A DNA stretch of 64,000 nucleotides from Millionella massiliensis. Lineage in GTDB: Bacteria; Bacteroidota; Bacteroidia; Bacteroidales; Rikenellaceae. A model generated the notes under the pieces. The model was given only the letters and a program-made list of their open reading frames with translations. It was not told where the DNA came from and searched no databases. This document shows positions 16,622 to 24,653 of the stretch, in pieces. How positions within the stretch are numbered: position 1 is the stretch's first letter; each line of letters starts with the position of its first letter. The stretch lies in the NCBI RefSeq assembly GCF_900104655.1, contig NZ_FNWD01000002.1:2030246-2094245 (forward strand), read 5' to 3'. The translations under genes were made by a program, and so were the position numbers.

Positions 16622-17920
16622 TTACAGCAGGTCGCGGCCGATGTCGCGGCGGAAATATTTACCGTCGTAGGCGATGCCGGAAATCGTGTCGTAGGATTGC
16701 TCCGTGGCTTCGGTAATGGAGTTGCCCAGCGAGGTGACGGCCAGTACGCGTCCGCCGGCGGTCAGCACTTCGCTGCCCTTGGCCGCGGTGCCTGCGTGGA
16801 AGACGATGCTGGGGCATGCGGTCGAGGTTGGCAGACCGCTGATCGGCAGCCCTTTGGGGTAGCTTCCGGGGTATCCGCCCGAGACGCATACGACGGTGGC
16901 AGCAGTTCTCGGCGTTACTTCCAGCGTCTTTTCGTCCAGCGTCCGGTGGACGATGCCTTCGAACAGGTCGATAATATCCGAGGTGATGCGGGGCATGACC
17001 ACTTCAGTCTCGGGGTCGCCCATGCGTACGTTGTATTCGATGACCATCGGTTCGCCGCCGCAGTTCATCAGGCCGATGAAGATGAAGCCGGTGTAGTCGA
17101 GACCGTCTTCGCGGATGCCGCGCACGGTGGGTTCGACGATGCGGGTGCGTACCTTCTCCATGAATTCGGGCGTGGCGAACGGAACGGGCGAGATTGCGCC
17201 CATACCGCCGGTGTTGAGTCCGGTGTCGCCTTCGCCGACGCGTTTGTAGTCTTTGGCTTCAGGCAGAATCTTGTACGATTGGCCGTCGGTGGCCACGAAG
17301 ACCGAAACTTCGATGCCCGAGAGGAACTCTTCGATCACCACTTTCTTCGATGCGGCGCCGAATTTACCGTCGAGCATGGCCCGGAGTTCGCTTTGTGCTT
17401 CTCCCAGGTCGTTCAGGATCAGCACGCCTTTGCCGGCGGCCAGTCCGTCGGCTTTCAGCACGTAGGGCGGGCGGACTTTGGTGGCCAGGAAGATGCAGCC
17501 GTCTTCCACGTTGTCGCGGGTGACGGTGAAGTAGGCTGCCGTCGGGATGCCGTGGCGGGCCATGAAGGCTTTGGCGTACTCCTTGCTTCCTTCGAGCTGG
17601 GCGGCCTCCTGCGAGGGGCCTACTACCGGGATGTGGCGAATCTCGGGATCGTTCTGGAAGTAGTCTTTCACGCCGTCGACCAGCGGTTGTTCGGGGCCCA
17701 CGACCACCAGGTTGATGTAGTTATTCTGTACAAACTGCTTGAGGGCGGGGAAGTTGGACGGGTCGAGATCGACATTGATCCCGCAGGCTCGAGTTCCTGC
17801 GTTCCCGGGAGCGATATAGAGTTTCTCCAAACGCGGACTTTGTGCGATTTTCCACGCGAAAGCATGTTCCCGGCCTCCGCTGCCCAGGAGCAGAATATTC
17901 ACAGTCTGTGGTAATTTCAT
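16622..17920 (-). CDS. purD: Phosphoribosylamine-glycine ligase
   Basis: This 432-aa cytoplasmic ATP-grasp enzyme joins glycine to 5-phosphoribosylamine, step 2 of purine biosynthesis. The start at 17920 (M-K-L-P-Q-T-V-N-I-L-L-L-G-S-G-G-R-E-H-A) puts the conserved GSGGREHA phosphate-binding motif near the N-terminus; an upstream in-frame extension to 17998 overlaps the promoter and is rejected. The ATP-grasp motifs KADGLAAGKGV and NVRMGDPETEVV are present. It is monocistronic, divergent from the S46 peptidase, with its own terminator. No other pur gene lies nearby. Confidence 0.96.
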   Translation of the reverse strand: MKLPQTVNILLLGSGGREHAFAWKIAQSPRLEKLYIAPGNAGTRACGINVDLDPSNFPALKQFVQNNYINLVVVGPEQPLVDGVKDYFQNDPEIRHIPVVGPSQEAAQLEGSKEYAKAFMARHGIPTAAYFTVTRDNVEDGCIFLATKVRPPYVLKADGLAAGKGVLILNDLGEAQSELRAMLDGKFGAASKKVVIEEFLSGIEVSVFVATDGQSYKILPEAKDYKRVGEGDTGLNTGGMGAISPVPFATPEFMEKVRTRIVEPTVRGIREDGLDYTGFIFIGLMNCGGEPMVIEYNVRMGDPETEVVMPRITSDIIDLFEGIVHRTLDEKTLEVTPRTAATVVCVSGGYPGSYPKGLPISGLPTSTACPSIVFHAGTAAKGSEVLTAGGRVLAVTSLGNSITEATEQSYDTISGIAYDGKYFRRDIGRDLL

Positions 17921-17942
17921 CGGAATGGATTTTTTTAGCACC

Positions 17943-17950
17943 ACAAAGAT
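17943..17950 (-). promoter_or_regulatory. -7 box of the purD promoter
   Basis: On the minus strand this reads TATCTTTG, a perfect TAnnTTTG, 23 bp upstream of the purD ATG. A TTG about 23 nt further upstream may serve as the -33 element. Confidence 0.65.
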
Positions 17951-18012
17951 ACGTAATTTTGACGCGGCCGACAATCCGGCCCGTTGAATATTAAACACCT
18001 AAAAATACTTTG

Positions 18013-20145
18013 ATGAAAAAACAACTGCTTGGGCTCGCAGCCCTGACCTTCGCTCTGGCGGCACCGCTGCGTTCGCTGGCCGACGAGGGGATGTGGCTTC
18101 TGCCCTTCATCGAAAAGCTGAACATCCAGCAGATGAAGGCCAAAGGACTGCGTCTCGATGCCAAAGACATCTATGACCTGAACAACACGTCGCTCAAGGA
18201 CGCTATCGTGATCTTCGGCGGTGGCTGCACCGGCGAGATCATCTCGCCGAACGGACTGATCGCCACCAACCACCACTGCGGGTACGGCTCGATCCAGCAG
18301 CACAGCTCCGTGGAGCACGACTATCTTAAGAACGGTTTCTGGGCCTCCACTCAGGCCGAGGAGCTGCCCACCCCGGGACTGGCCGTGACCTTTATCCGTG
18401 AGATTCGCGACGTGACCTCCGAAGTGCTGGCCAAAGTGAAGCCGGAGATGACCGAACAGGAACGCAACGCCGCAATCCGCAAGGCGTCGGACAAGATCGT
18501 GAAGGAGAACAGCGATGCCAAAGCCTTCAAAGGGGCACAGGTGGTTCCCATGTTCGGCGGCAACCAGTTCCTGCTCTTTGTGACCGAACGGTTCACCGAC
18601 GTTCGTATGGTGGGTGCTCCGCCGTCGTCGGTCGGCAAGTTCGGCGGTGACACCGACAACTGGATGTGGCCGCGCCATACGGGCGACTTCTCGCTCTTCC
18701 GCGTCTATGCCTCGCCCGACAACAAACCGGCCGCCTATTCTGAAGAGAACGTTCCCTACAAAGCGCCCAAATACCTCGAAATCTCGCTCAAGGGTTACAA
18801 GGAGGGCGACTATGCCATGATTATGGGTTTCCCCGGCAGCACCAACCGTTACATGACCACCTATGAAATCGACCAGGTGCTCGAACAGGACAACCCGATC
18901 CGCATCTTCGTGCGCGGCGAACGTCAGAAACTGCTCTGGGAAGATATGATGGCCGATCCGAAGGTACGTATTCAGTATGCCAGCAAATATGCCGGTTCGT
19001 CGAACTACTGGAAAAACTCGATTGGCAAGAGCCGCGGTTTGCGCAAACTCGACGTGCGCGGCAAGAAAGCGGCCCAGCAGGCCGAGTTTACGGCCTGGGT
19101 GAACGCTTCGCCCGAACGTCAGGCCAAATACGGTCGCGCCCTGCCGCTGATCGACAGCGCCGTGCAGCAGCGTCGTGCCGCCGCCCGCATACAGCAGTTC
19201 ATGAGCGAGGCGCTCCGCACCGGAGTCGAAGGCTATACGCTGGGGATGTCCGTAAACGGCATTCTGACCTCCGAGCAAGACGATAAAAAGGCCGTTGAGT
19301 CGCTGCGCAAAACCGGCGAGGCCTTCTTCAAGAACTACAACGCTCCGACCGACCGGAAGGTGACCCTGCGGATGCTGCAAATCTTTGCCGACAGCGTTTC
19401 GGCGGCCGACGAACCCTCGTTCTTCGCGGCCGTGCGTTCCGACGTGGCCGGCTATGCCGCCCGTCTGGCCGACCAGTCGTTGCTGACCGATACGGCCCGT
19501 TTCTACGCCGCGCTTGAGAACTTCGACCGCGCACAGTGGACCAACGATCCGGCCGTGGTGGCTGCCGCTTCGATCTCCGAAAAGGCCCGCGAACTTTCGA
19601 GTCAGGCACTGGCCCCGGCTGCCAAGAAGTTTGCCGAGGGGCACCGCCTCTGGGTGGCCGGTCTGATGGAGATGAACCCCGACAAGGCCTGGGCGCCGGA
19701 CGCCAACTTCACGCTGCGTCTGACCTACGGCCAGGTATTGCCCTACTGGGCGGCCGATGCCGTGTTCTATAACTACTTCACCACGCTTTCGGGCGTGATG
19801 GCCAAGGAAGATCCCGAAAATCCCGACTTTATCGTGCCCGAACGGCTCAAGGAGCTTTACAAGGCCAAGGATTTCGGCCCCTATGCCGTGAACGGCGATG
19901 TGCCGGTGGCCTTCCTGACCAATAACGACATCACGGGCGGTAACTCGGGCAGCCCCGTGCTCGACGCCGACGGCCGTCTGCTGGGTCTGGCCTTCGACGG
20001 CAACTGGGAGGCTATGAGCGGCGACATCGCCTTCGAACCCGACCTACAGCGCACCATTGCGGTCGATATCCGCTACGTGCTCTTCATGATTGACAAGTAT
20101 GCCGGTGCGCAGCGTCTGATCGACGAAATGACCATCGTGCGCTAA
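18013..20145 (+). CDS. S46 family dipeptidyl-peptidase, DPP7-type
   Basis: This 710-aa exported serine peptidase releases dipeptides from peptide N-termini in the periplasm, feeding amino-acid fermentation. Residues 1-24 are a signal peptide (... P-L-R-S-L-A-D). The catalytic His is in TNHHCG (85-90) and the nucleophile is Ser645 in GGNSGSP. In the S46 family the residue 18 positions after the catalytic Ser sets P1 preference: Arg in DPP11 (Asp/Glu), Gly in DPP7 (hydrophobic). Here it is Gly663, which favours DPP7-like hydrophobic specificity. The ATG at 18013 directly starts the signal peptide. Confidence 0.92.
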   Translation: MKKQLLGLAALTFALAAPLRSLADEGMWLLPFIEKLNIQQMKAKGLRLDAKDIYDLNNTSLKDAIVIFGGGCTGEIISPNGLIATNHHCGYGSIQQHSSVEHDYLKNGFWASTQAEELPTPGLAVTFIREIRDVTSEVLAKVKPEMTEQERNAAIRKASDKIVKENSDAKAFKGAQVVPMFGGNQFLLFVTERFTDVRMVGAPPSSVGKFGGDTDNWMWPRHTGDFSLFRVYASPDNKPAAYSEENVPYKAPKYLEISLKGYKEGDYAMIMGFPGSTNRYMTTYEIDQVLEQDNPIRIFVRGERQKLLWEDMMADPKVRIQYASKYAGSSNYWKNSIGKSRGLRKLDVRGKKAAQQAEFTAWVNASPERQAKYGRALPLIDSAVQQRRAAARIQQFMSEALRTGVEGYTLGMSVNGILTSEQDDKKAVESLRKTGEAFFKNYNAPTDRKVTLRMLQIFADSVSAADEPSFFAAVRSDVAGYAARLADQSLLTDTARFYAALENFDRAQWTNDPAVVAAASISEKARELSSQALAPAAKKFAEGHRLWVAGLMEMNPDKAWAPDANFTLRLTYGQVLPYWAADAVFYNYFTTLSGVMAKEDPENPDFIVPERLKELYKAKDFGPYAVNGDVPVAFLTNNDITGGNSGSPVLDADGRLLGLAFDGNWEAMSGDIAFEPDLQRTIAVDIRYVLFMIDKYAGAQRLIDEMTIVR

Positions 20146-20221
20146 GCGCGTTCTCTGCCGGTCCGAGACCCCGAAACGCGTGGGGATAAGGATGGCGGAC
20201 ACCATACGTTTTTACCTGCGA

Positions 20222-20258
20222 GCGACCTGTCCCGTCCGGCGGACAGGTCGCTTTTTTT
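20222..20258 (+). terminator. Intrinsic terminator of the S46 peptidase gene
   Basis: A perfect 11-bp stem (20222-20232 with 20241-20251) is followed by seven Ts. Confidence 0.93.
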
Positions 20259-20302
20259 GCGCCCGGCCGGGGCGTGGGGGTGCGAACGCTTCGCTTTTCT
20301 GC

Positions 20303-20322
20303 TATCTTTGTAACTGTACAAA
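20303..20322 (+). promoter_or_regulatory. deoC promoter -7 box with overlapping palindrome
   Basis: TATCTTTG (20303-20310) is a perfect -7 box. TTTGTA (20307-20312) and TACAAA (20317-20322) form a 6+6 inverted repeat around ACTG, overlapping the -7 box and the expected start of transcription, a plausible operator position. No regulator can be assigned. Confidence 0.55.
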
Positions 20323-20334
20323 TTTGTCGTCGTC

Positions 20335-21183
20335 ATGAAAAATATAGATACGACGCTGGTCAACAGCAAAATCGAACAGGCCGTGGCCGCGGCGGCTGCC
20401 TGGGAAACCGACCGCGAAGGGCTGCTCGGCTGTCTGGCCTGCACCGACTATACGACCCTCCGGGAGACCGACTCGCCCCGCAGCGTGAGCCTCTTTACGA
20501 AACATGCCATCGAACTTGTCGATCGTGGCCTGCCGCCTGTGGCCTCGGTGTGCGTCTACCCCTCGCTGGTCGATGCCGTGGGGGTGGCGCTGGCCGAAGT
20601 GCCGGCCGGGTCGCCAGCCGAGGAGATCGGGATTACGGCCGTCTGCGGTGCCTTCCCGTCGGGCCAGACCTACATGGAAGTCAAGATGCTGGAGTGTGCG
20701 ATGGCCATCGAAAACGGAGCCGACGAGATCGATGCGGTCATCAACGTCGGGGCGATGCTCTCGGGCGATTACGACCTGGCCGAGAGCGAACTGGCCATGA
20801 TGCGCGAGGAGATCGACGGCGATGCCCTGCTGAAGGTGATCCTCGAAACCGGTTCGCTGGCCGATCCGGAGCTGATCTACCGGGCATCGATGCTGGCGAT
20901 GGAGGCCGGAGCCGATTTTATCAAGACTTCGACCGGCAAAACGCCCATCTCGGCGACGCCCGCTGCGGCGGTGGTCATGTGTCGGGCCATTCGCGATTTT
21001 GAGCGTTCCTGCTCCCGCAAGGTGGGGATCAAGGTGGCCGGAGGAATCCGCACGCCGCAGGACGCCATGCTCTATCGTACCATCGTCGCTCAGGAACTGG
21101 GGCCCGAGTGGCTCACACCCGAACTGTTCCGTATCGGTGCCAGCCGGTTGGTCGACGCGCTGGTTCCCTGCCTGGTGGAATAG
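20335..21183 (+). CDS. deoC: Deoxyribose-phosphate aldolase
   Basis: This 282-aa cytoplasmic class I aldolase splits 2-deoxyribose-5-phosphate into glyceraldehyde-3-phosphate and acetaldehyde in deoxynucleoside breakdown. By comparison with E. coli DeoC, K197 in DFIKTSTGK is the Schiff-base lysine, K233 in VGIKVAGG matches the activating Lys201, and K167 in LLKVILET matches Lys137. Length and motif order fit the E. coli-like branch. It has its own promoter and terminator and no deo neighbours, so it is probably monocistronic. Confidence 0.95.
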   Translation: MKNIDTTLVNSKIEQAVAAAAAWETDREGLLGCLACTDYTTLRETDSPRSVSLFTKHAIELVDRGLPPVASVCVYPSLVDAVGVALAEVPAGSPAEEIGITAVCGAFPSGQTYMEVKMLECAMAIENGADEIDAVINVGAMLSGDYDLAESELAMMREEIDGDALLKVILETGSLADPELIYRASMLAMEAGADFIKTSTGKTPISATPAAAVVMCRAIRDFERSCSRKVGIKVAGGIRTPQDAMLYRTIVAQELGPEWLTPELFRIGASRLVDALVPCLVE

Positions 21184-21217
21184 CGCCGGGGACTCCAGGT
21201 TTATAACGATATCGAAG

Positions 21218-21271
21218 GGTCGGTCGTGGAGTGTCGCTCCCCGGCCGATCTTTATTTTTTTTTGGGGGGGG
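21218..21271 (+). terminator. Terminator of deoC followed by T9-G8 homopolymers
   Basis: GGTCGG (21218-21223) pairs with CCGGCC (21241-21246), one G-U pair, enclosing GGAG/CTCC (21228-21231/21237-21240). The hairpin is followed by TTTA, nine Ts (21255-21263) and then eight Gs (21264-21271). The run of Gs directly after the T-tract is unusual and prone to slippage or assembly error. Confidence 0.7.
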
Positions 21272-21442
21272 TAGCGGAAATTTTCAGCAGAGGATGGCGG
21301 TGTTGGGAATGGGGGAAGACGAATGAAAAGGGGCGGGCCCGATGGAACGCAATCGGTCGTTTCTGGCGAATCAAAGTCGCGTAAATCGGAACCCGAAACG
21401 GCTGAATGTCGGGCCGATACCGCATATAAACGAAAAAAGCCG

Positions 21443-21450
21443 TACTTTTG
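21443..21450 (+). promoter_or_regulatory. -7 box of the nhaC promoter
   Basis: TACTTTTG matches TAnnTTTG and lies 36 bp upstream of the ATG at 21487. The -33 element is not clear. Confidence 0.6.
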
Positions 21451-21486
21451 CAGCTCCGATTTTTTCACTAAACACCTTTTCGGCGC

Positions 21487-22986
21487 ATGACCCAGCGACA
21501 ACCTACCATTCTGCAATCCGTTATTCCGATTCTCGTCCTGCTGGGACTCATTATGGGCACCGTGCTCGGTACCGATGCCGATGCGCTGGCCGGTGCCAAC
21601 CAGCTCTCGCTGCTCATCGCCTCGACCGTGGGAGCCGCCATCGCCGTCTACAACCGGGTGCGCTGGAGCGACATCATGCAGGGTATGGTCCATACGATCA
21701 GTACCTCGATGCCGGCCATCCTGATCCTGCTGATGGTCGGGATGCTCTCCGGAAGCTGGATGGTCAGCGGTGTGATTCCCACGATGATCTATTACGGGCT
21801 GGAGATCCTGCGGCCCGACTATTTCCTGCCGGCCTGCGTGGTGATTTCGGCCGCCGTTTCGGTTGCCACGGGCAGTTCGTGGTCCACCATCGCCACGATC
21901 GGAGTTGCGTTGATCGGGATCGGTCATGCCCTTGGATTCGACATGGCCATGACGGCCGGAGCCATCATCTCCGGAGCCTATTTCGGCGACAAGGTCTCTC
22001 CGCTGAGCGACACGACCAATCTGGCTTCGGCGGTGACCGGTACGGAGCTCTTCACCCATATCCGCTACATGATGCAGACGACCGTCCCCTCGATTCTGTT
22101 GACACTGATCGTCTTTACTGTGCTGACGCTGACCGTAGGCGGCGGACACGGCGGGGTGCTGGGGGTCGATACGTTCCAGCAGACCATCGACGCCACCTAT
22201 TGCATCCACCCGTTGTTGCTGTTGATTCCGGCGCTGGCCGTATTCATGATTATCAAGAAGGTGCCGGCCGTGCCGGTGCTGATGATCGGTTCGCTGCTGG
22301 CCGTGGTGGCCGCGGCGCTCTTTCAGCAGGATCTGCTGGCATCGCTCTCGCCGGACGGACGGCTGACATTCGGCAGCGGTTACGAGGTGCTCACCCGTGC
22401 GCTCTACGGGCGGACGACCCCGGTGACGGGCGATGCGGCGGTGGACGATCTGCTGGCAACGGGCGGGATGGCCGGAATGCTGAATACCGTGTGGCTGATC
22501 GTCACGGCCATGATCTTTGGCGGGGTGATGGAGGCGGGCCATTTTCTGGAGCGGATTACGTCGGCCATTCTCAGCCGGGTCCGTTCGGCCGGCGGGCTGG
22601 TCTCGACCGCGACGGGCAGCTGCCTGCTCTTCAACCTGACGGCGGGCGACCAGTATATGTCGATCGTGGTGCCGGGAAAGATGTTTATCGGCGCGTTCCG
22701 GCGTAACGGACTGGAGTCGCGTCTGCTGAGCCGAACCCTCGAGGATGGGGGTACGGCCACTTCAGTGCTGATCCCGTGGAACACGTGCGGGGCCACGCAG
22801 GCGTCGATTCTGGGTGTGCCGACCTTCACCTATTTCCCCTTTGCGCTGTTTTGCTGGCTCAGTCCGCTGGTGACGCTGGTCGTTGCCTGGTCGGGATGGG
22901 GCATACGGCGCGGGGAGCCGCCTGTGGACGGCGAAGCTGTGGATCCGGCGATCGAAGAGGTGGAGACATATAACGTCCCCCGATAG
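21487..22986 (+). CDS. nhaC: Na+/H+ antiporter, NhaC family
   Basis: This 499-aa polytopic inner-membrane transporter exchanges sodium for protons and helps hold pH and sodium balance. About 11-12 hydrophobic helices are visible. The stretch SVATGSSWSTIATIGVALIG and the motif GAYFGDKVSPLSDTTNLASA (about residues 160-185) are hallmarks of the NhaC/ion-transporter superfamily, and near the C-terminus DGGTATSVLIPWNTCGATQASILGV is the matching second half. It is monocistronic between the deoC terminator and a bidirectional terminator. Related family members carry malate-lactate exchange, so the exact substrate is family-based. Confidence 0.9.
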   Translation: MTQRQPTILQSVIPILVLLGLIMGTVLGTDADALAGANQLSLLIASTVGAAIAVYNRVRWSDIMQGMVHTISTSMPAILILLMVGMLSGSWMVSGVIPTMIYYGLEILRPDYFLPACVVISAAVSVATGSSWSTIATIGVALIGIGHALGFDMAMTAGAIISGAYFGDKVSPLSDTTNLASAVTGTELFTHIRYMMQTTVPSILLTLIVFTVLTLTVGGGHGGVLGVDTFQQTIDATYCIHPLLLLIPALAVFMIIKKVPAVPVLMIGSLLAVVAAALFQQDLLASLSPDGRLTFGSGYEVLTRALYGRTTPVTGDAAVDDLLATGGMAGMLNTVWLIVTAMIFGGVMEAGHFLERITSAILSRVRSAGGLVSTATGSCLLFNLTAGDQYMSIVVPGKMFIGAFRRNGLESRLLSRTLEDGGTATSVLIPWNTCGATQASILGVPTFTYFPFALFCWLSPLVTLVVAWSGWGIRRGEPPVDGEAVDPAIEEVETYNVPR

Positions 22987-23013
22987 TCAGGCGGAATACT
23001 CGAATGAAAAAGG

Positions 23014-23055
23014 AACGGCGGAAGATTTTCCATGTGGAAAATCTTCCGCCGTTTT
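23014..23055. terminator. Bidirectional terminator between nhaC and the DUF4595-like gene
   Basis: A perfect stem of about 16-18 bp (23014-23031 with 23036-23053, loop ATGT) ends in TTTTG on the + strand and TTCCTTTTTC on the minus strand, so it can serve both convergent genes. A second hairpin, GGCAGGT/ACCTGCC (23063-23069/23075-23081), lies on the minus-gene side. Confidence 0.88.
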
Positions 23056-23100
23056 GATTGCGGGCAGGTCCGAAACCTGCCATTGTGGGGGCGGGGAGGC

Positions 23101-24315
23101 TTAGTAGATGATCTCCATGATCAGTATTTCACCCGCTCCGTTCAGGTCGCGGTATACTTTGGTCACGGAGCCGTCGTTGTCAAACTCGTAACGGAAGACA
23201 GCTGTCTGTCGTTCGCCCTCTTGGGTGGTCAGTTCGGCGTTGGTCGGGAGGAAGGCCGGGCGAAGACCGGCCAGGCCGAAGGCCATGCTCCAGTCGCCCG
23301 ATTCCAGCAGTGCGCTGAACATGTCGAAGTTCGAAACCCCTGCCGGCTGTGTTCCGAATTCGCACGTTGCCGTCCAGTCGTCCGATTCCATGGAGGAGAT
23401 GCTGGAGGTGGTGGCGATGCTCACCGGGCATCCCTTTTCCCAGGTATAGTCGATGTTGGTCGTGTAGTATTTCGTGACGCTGGTCGGGTCGCCATCAGGT
23501 GTAAGGGTCCCGTCGGTATATGCGCCCGGCATGACGAAACGGGTCAGGTATCCCGCGTCGTTGTAACTCCAGGATGCCAGAGGAGTATCCTCGCTGTTGG
23601 GCACCTCTGCGGTCAGCCGTCCGTTGCTCATCAGGTACGAAGCGGTCGTAGTGATGGTTTGCGTGGTCGAATTGCCGTCGGAATCGACGTAGGTTTCATA
23701 GTCATACGACGTCATGGTCAGTGTGTCGGCCCCGTAGACGAAAGTCTGCTGTATCCGCGCTTCGGGCTCCTCTTCGTCCGAGTAGGTCACTTGGGTGATG
23801 CGTCCTTCGGCATCGTTTTCGAACCATACGTGGGTGTCGATGGTTCCGGCTACTTCGTCACCGTAGGTGATGATCTCTTTGGCCACTTTGCCGGCTTTCG
23901 GGTCGGGAAGCGGGGTTTCGCCCGATTCGGTGGTCCCTTTCTGTACGATGGTGATCGTAATGACGCTTTCGCCACAGATGATCCGGATCACGGCCGTACG
24001 GTCTTCACCCGAATAGTTGATGCTGAGCGTGATGTCCAGGGTGTATTCTCCGGCAGCGTCTCCGCTGGTTTGGCTCAGGGTCACCCAGTCGATGGTCGAG
24101 TCGGCTTTCGAGGCGATGCTTTCCGATACTTCGGCGTGCCACGGTCCCTGGGTCGAGAATTTTACCTGTTGTCCGGTTCCGGTTGAGGTCTGGTCGGCAT
24201 AGACCGTTTGGTTGGTTGAACCCGACGTCAACTGGATGGACGGTTCGGTCGAGGTCTCTTTTTTGCAGCTGAAGAAGGTCAGGGCTGCCAGCAACACGAT
24301 GAAAATTCTGTTCAT
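23101..24315 (-). CDS. Surface lipoprotein with BACON-like and DUF4595-like domains
   Basis: This 404-aa protein starts with a lipoprotein signal, M-N-R-I-F-I-V-L-L-A-A-L-T-F-F-S-C17. Residues about 25-125 resemble a BACON/Ig-like module (WHAEVS... W-V-T-L-S-Q-T-S-G-D... I-T-I-V-Q-K-G). Residues about 140-404 have the repeating Y-x-Y-D-x-x-G-x-x-T-x pattern of the DUF4595 family, similar to YD/wall-associated repeats (R-I-T-Q-V-T-Y-S-D-E; S-W-S-Y-N-D-A-G-Y-L-T-R-F; F-R-Y-E-F-D-N-D-G-S-V-T-K-V). These proteins are surface-exposed in Bacteroidota; function is unknown. Only the domain style is recognised. Confidence 0.65.
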   Translation of the reverse strand: MNRIFIVLLAALTFFSCKKETSTEPSIQLTSGSTNQTVYADQTSTGTGQQVKFSTQGPWHAEVSESIASKADSTIDWVTLSQTSGDAAGEYTLDITLSINYSGEDRTAVIRIICGESVITITIVQKGTTESGETPLPDPKAGKVAKEIITYGDEVAGTIDTHVWFENDAEGRITQVTYSDEEEPEARIQQTFVYGADTLTMTSYDYETYVDSDGNSTTQTITTTASYLMSNGRLTAEVPNSEDTPLASWSYNDAGYLTRFVMPGAYTDGTLTPDGDPTSVTKYYTTNIDYTWEKGCPVSIATTSSISSMESDDWTATCEFGTQPAGVSNFDMFSALLESGDWSMAFGLAGLRPAFLPTNAELTTQEGERQTAVFRYEFDNDGSVTKVYRDLNGAGEILIMEIIY

Positions 24316-24464
24316 CTATACGTTTTTTAGAGGCCTTCACACAGTACCTTGAAAAGGCGGGGTAATAAAAAACGAAAGCGTGGTACTGCGATGCCGTCGC
24401 CGGATTGCGGGTGGGTTGCAGGACGACGGGCATGACGCTTCCCTGTGGGGTGTCTTTTGACCGC

Positions 24465-24472
24465 AAAAATAG
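24465..24472 (-). promoter_or_regulatory. -7 box for the DUF4595-like lipoprotein gene
   Basis: The minus strand reads TATTTTTG, matching TAnnTTTG. It lies about 150 bp upstream of the ATG at 24315, implying a long leader. Confidence 0.45.
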
Positions 24473-24622
24473 CTAGAAATGGAGTAACTCCCGAGGTGTG
24501 CGACGATGAGTGCCCGAATAAAACATGATTCTGTCCGGATTTTTCGTCGGCAAAAGCGGACGATTGGTCGGCAGATACCCTCTTCAGGTCTGATTTATTC
24601 GTGCGAGGCCCGATGCTGAATG

Positions 24623-24630
24623 TAGTTTTG
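24623..24630 (+). promoter_or_regulatory. -7 box of the export operon promoter
   Basis: TAGTTTTG matches TAnnTTTG and lies 23 bp before the ATG of the TolC-family gene. The -33 element is weak. Confidence 0.55.
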
Positions 24631-24653
24631 CACCGGATGAATCATGTAACGCT

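Noticed and set aside
20302..22542. A 746-codon frame antisense to deoC and nhaC
   Set aside because: His/Arg/Gly-rich low-complexity translation across two real genes and a terminator.
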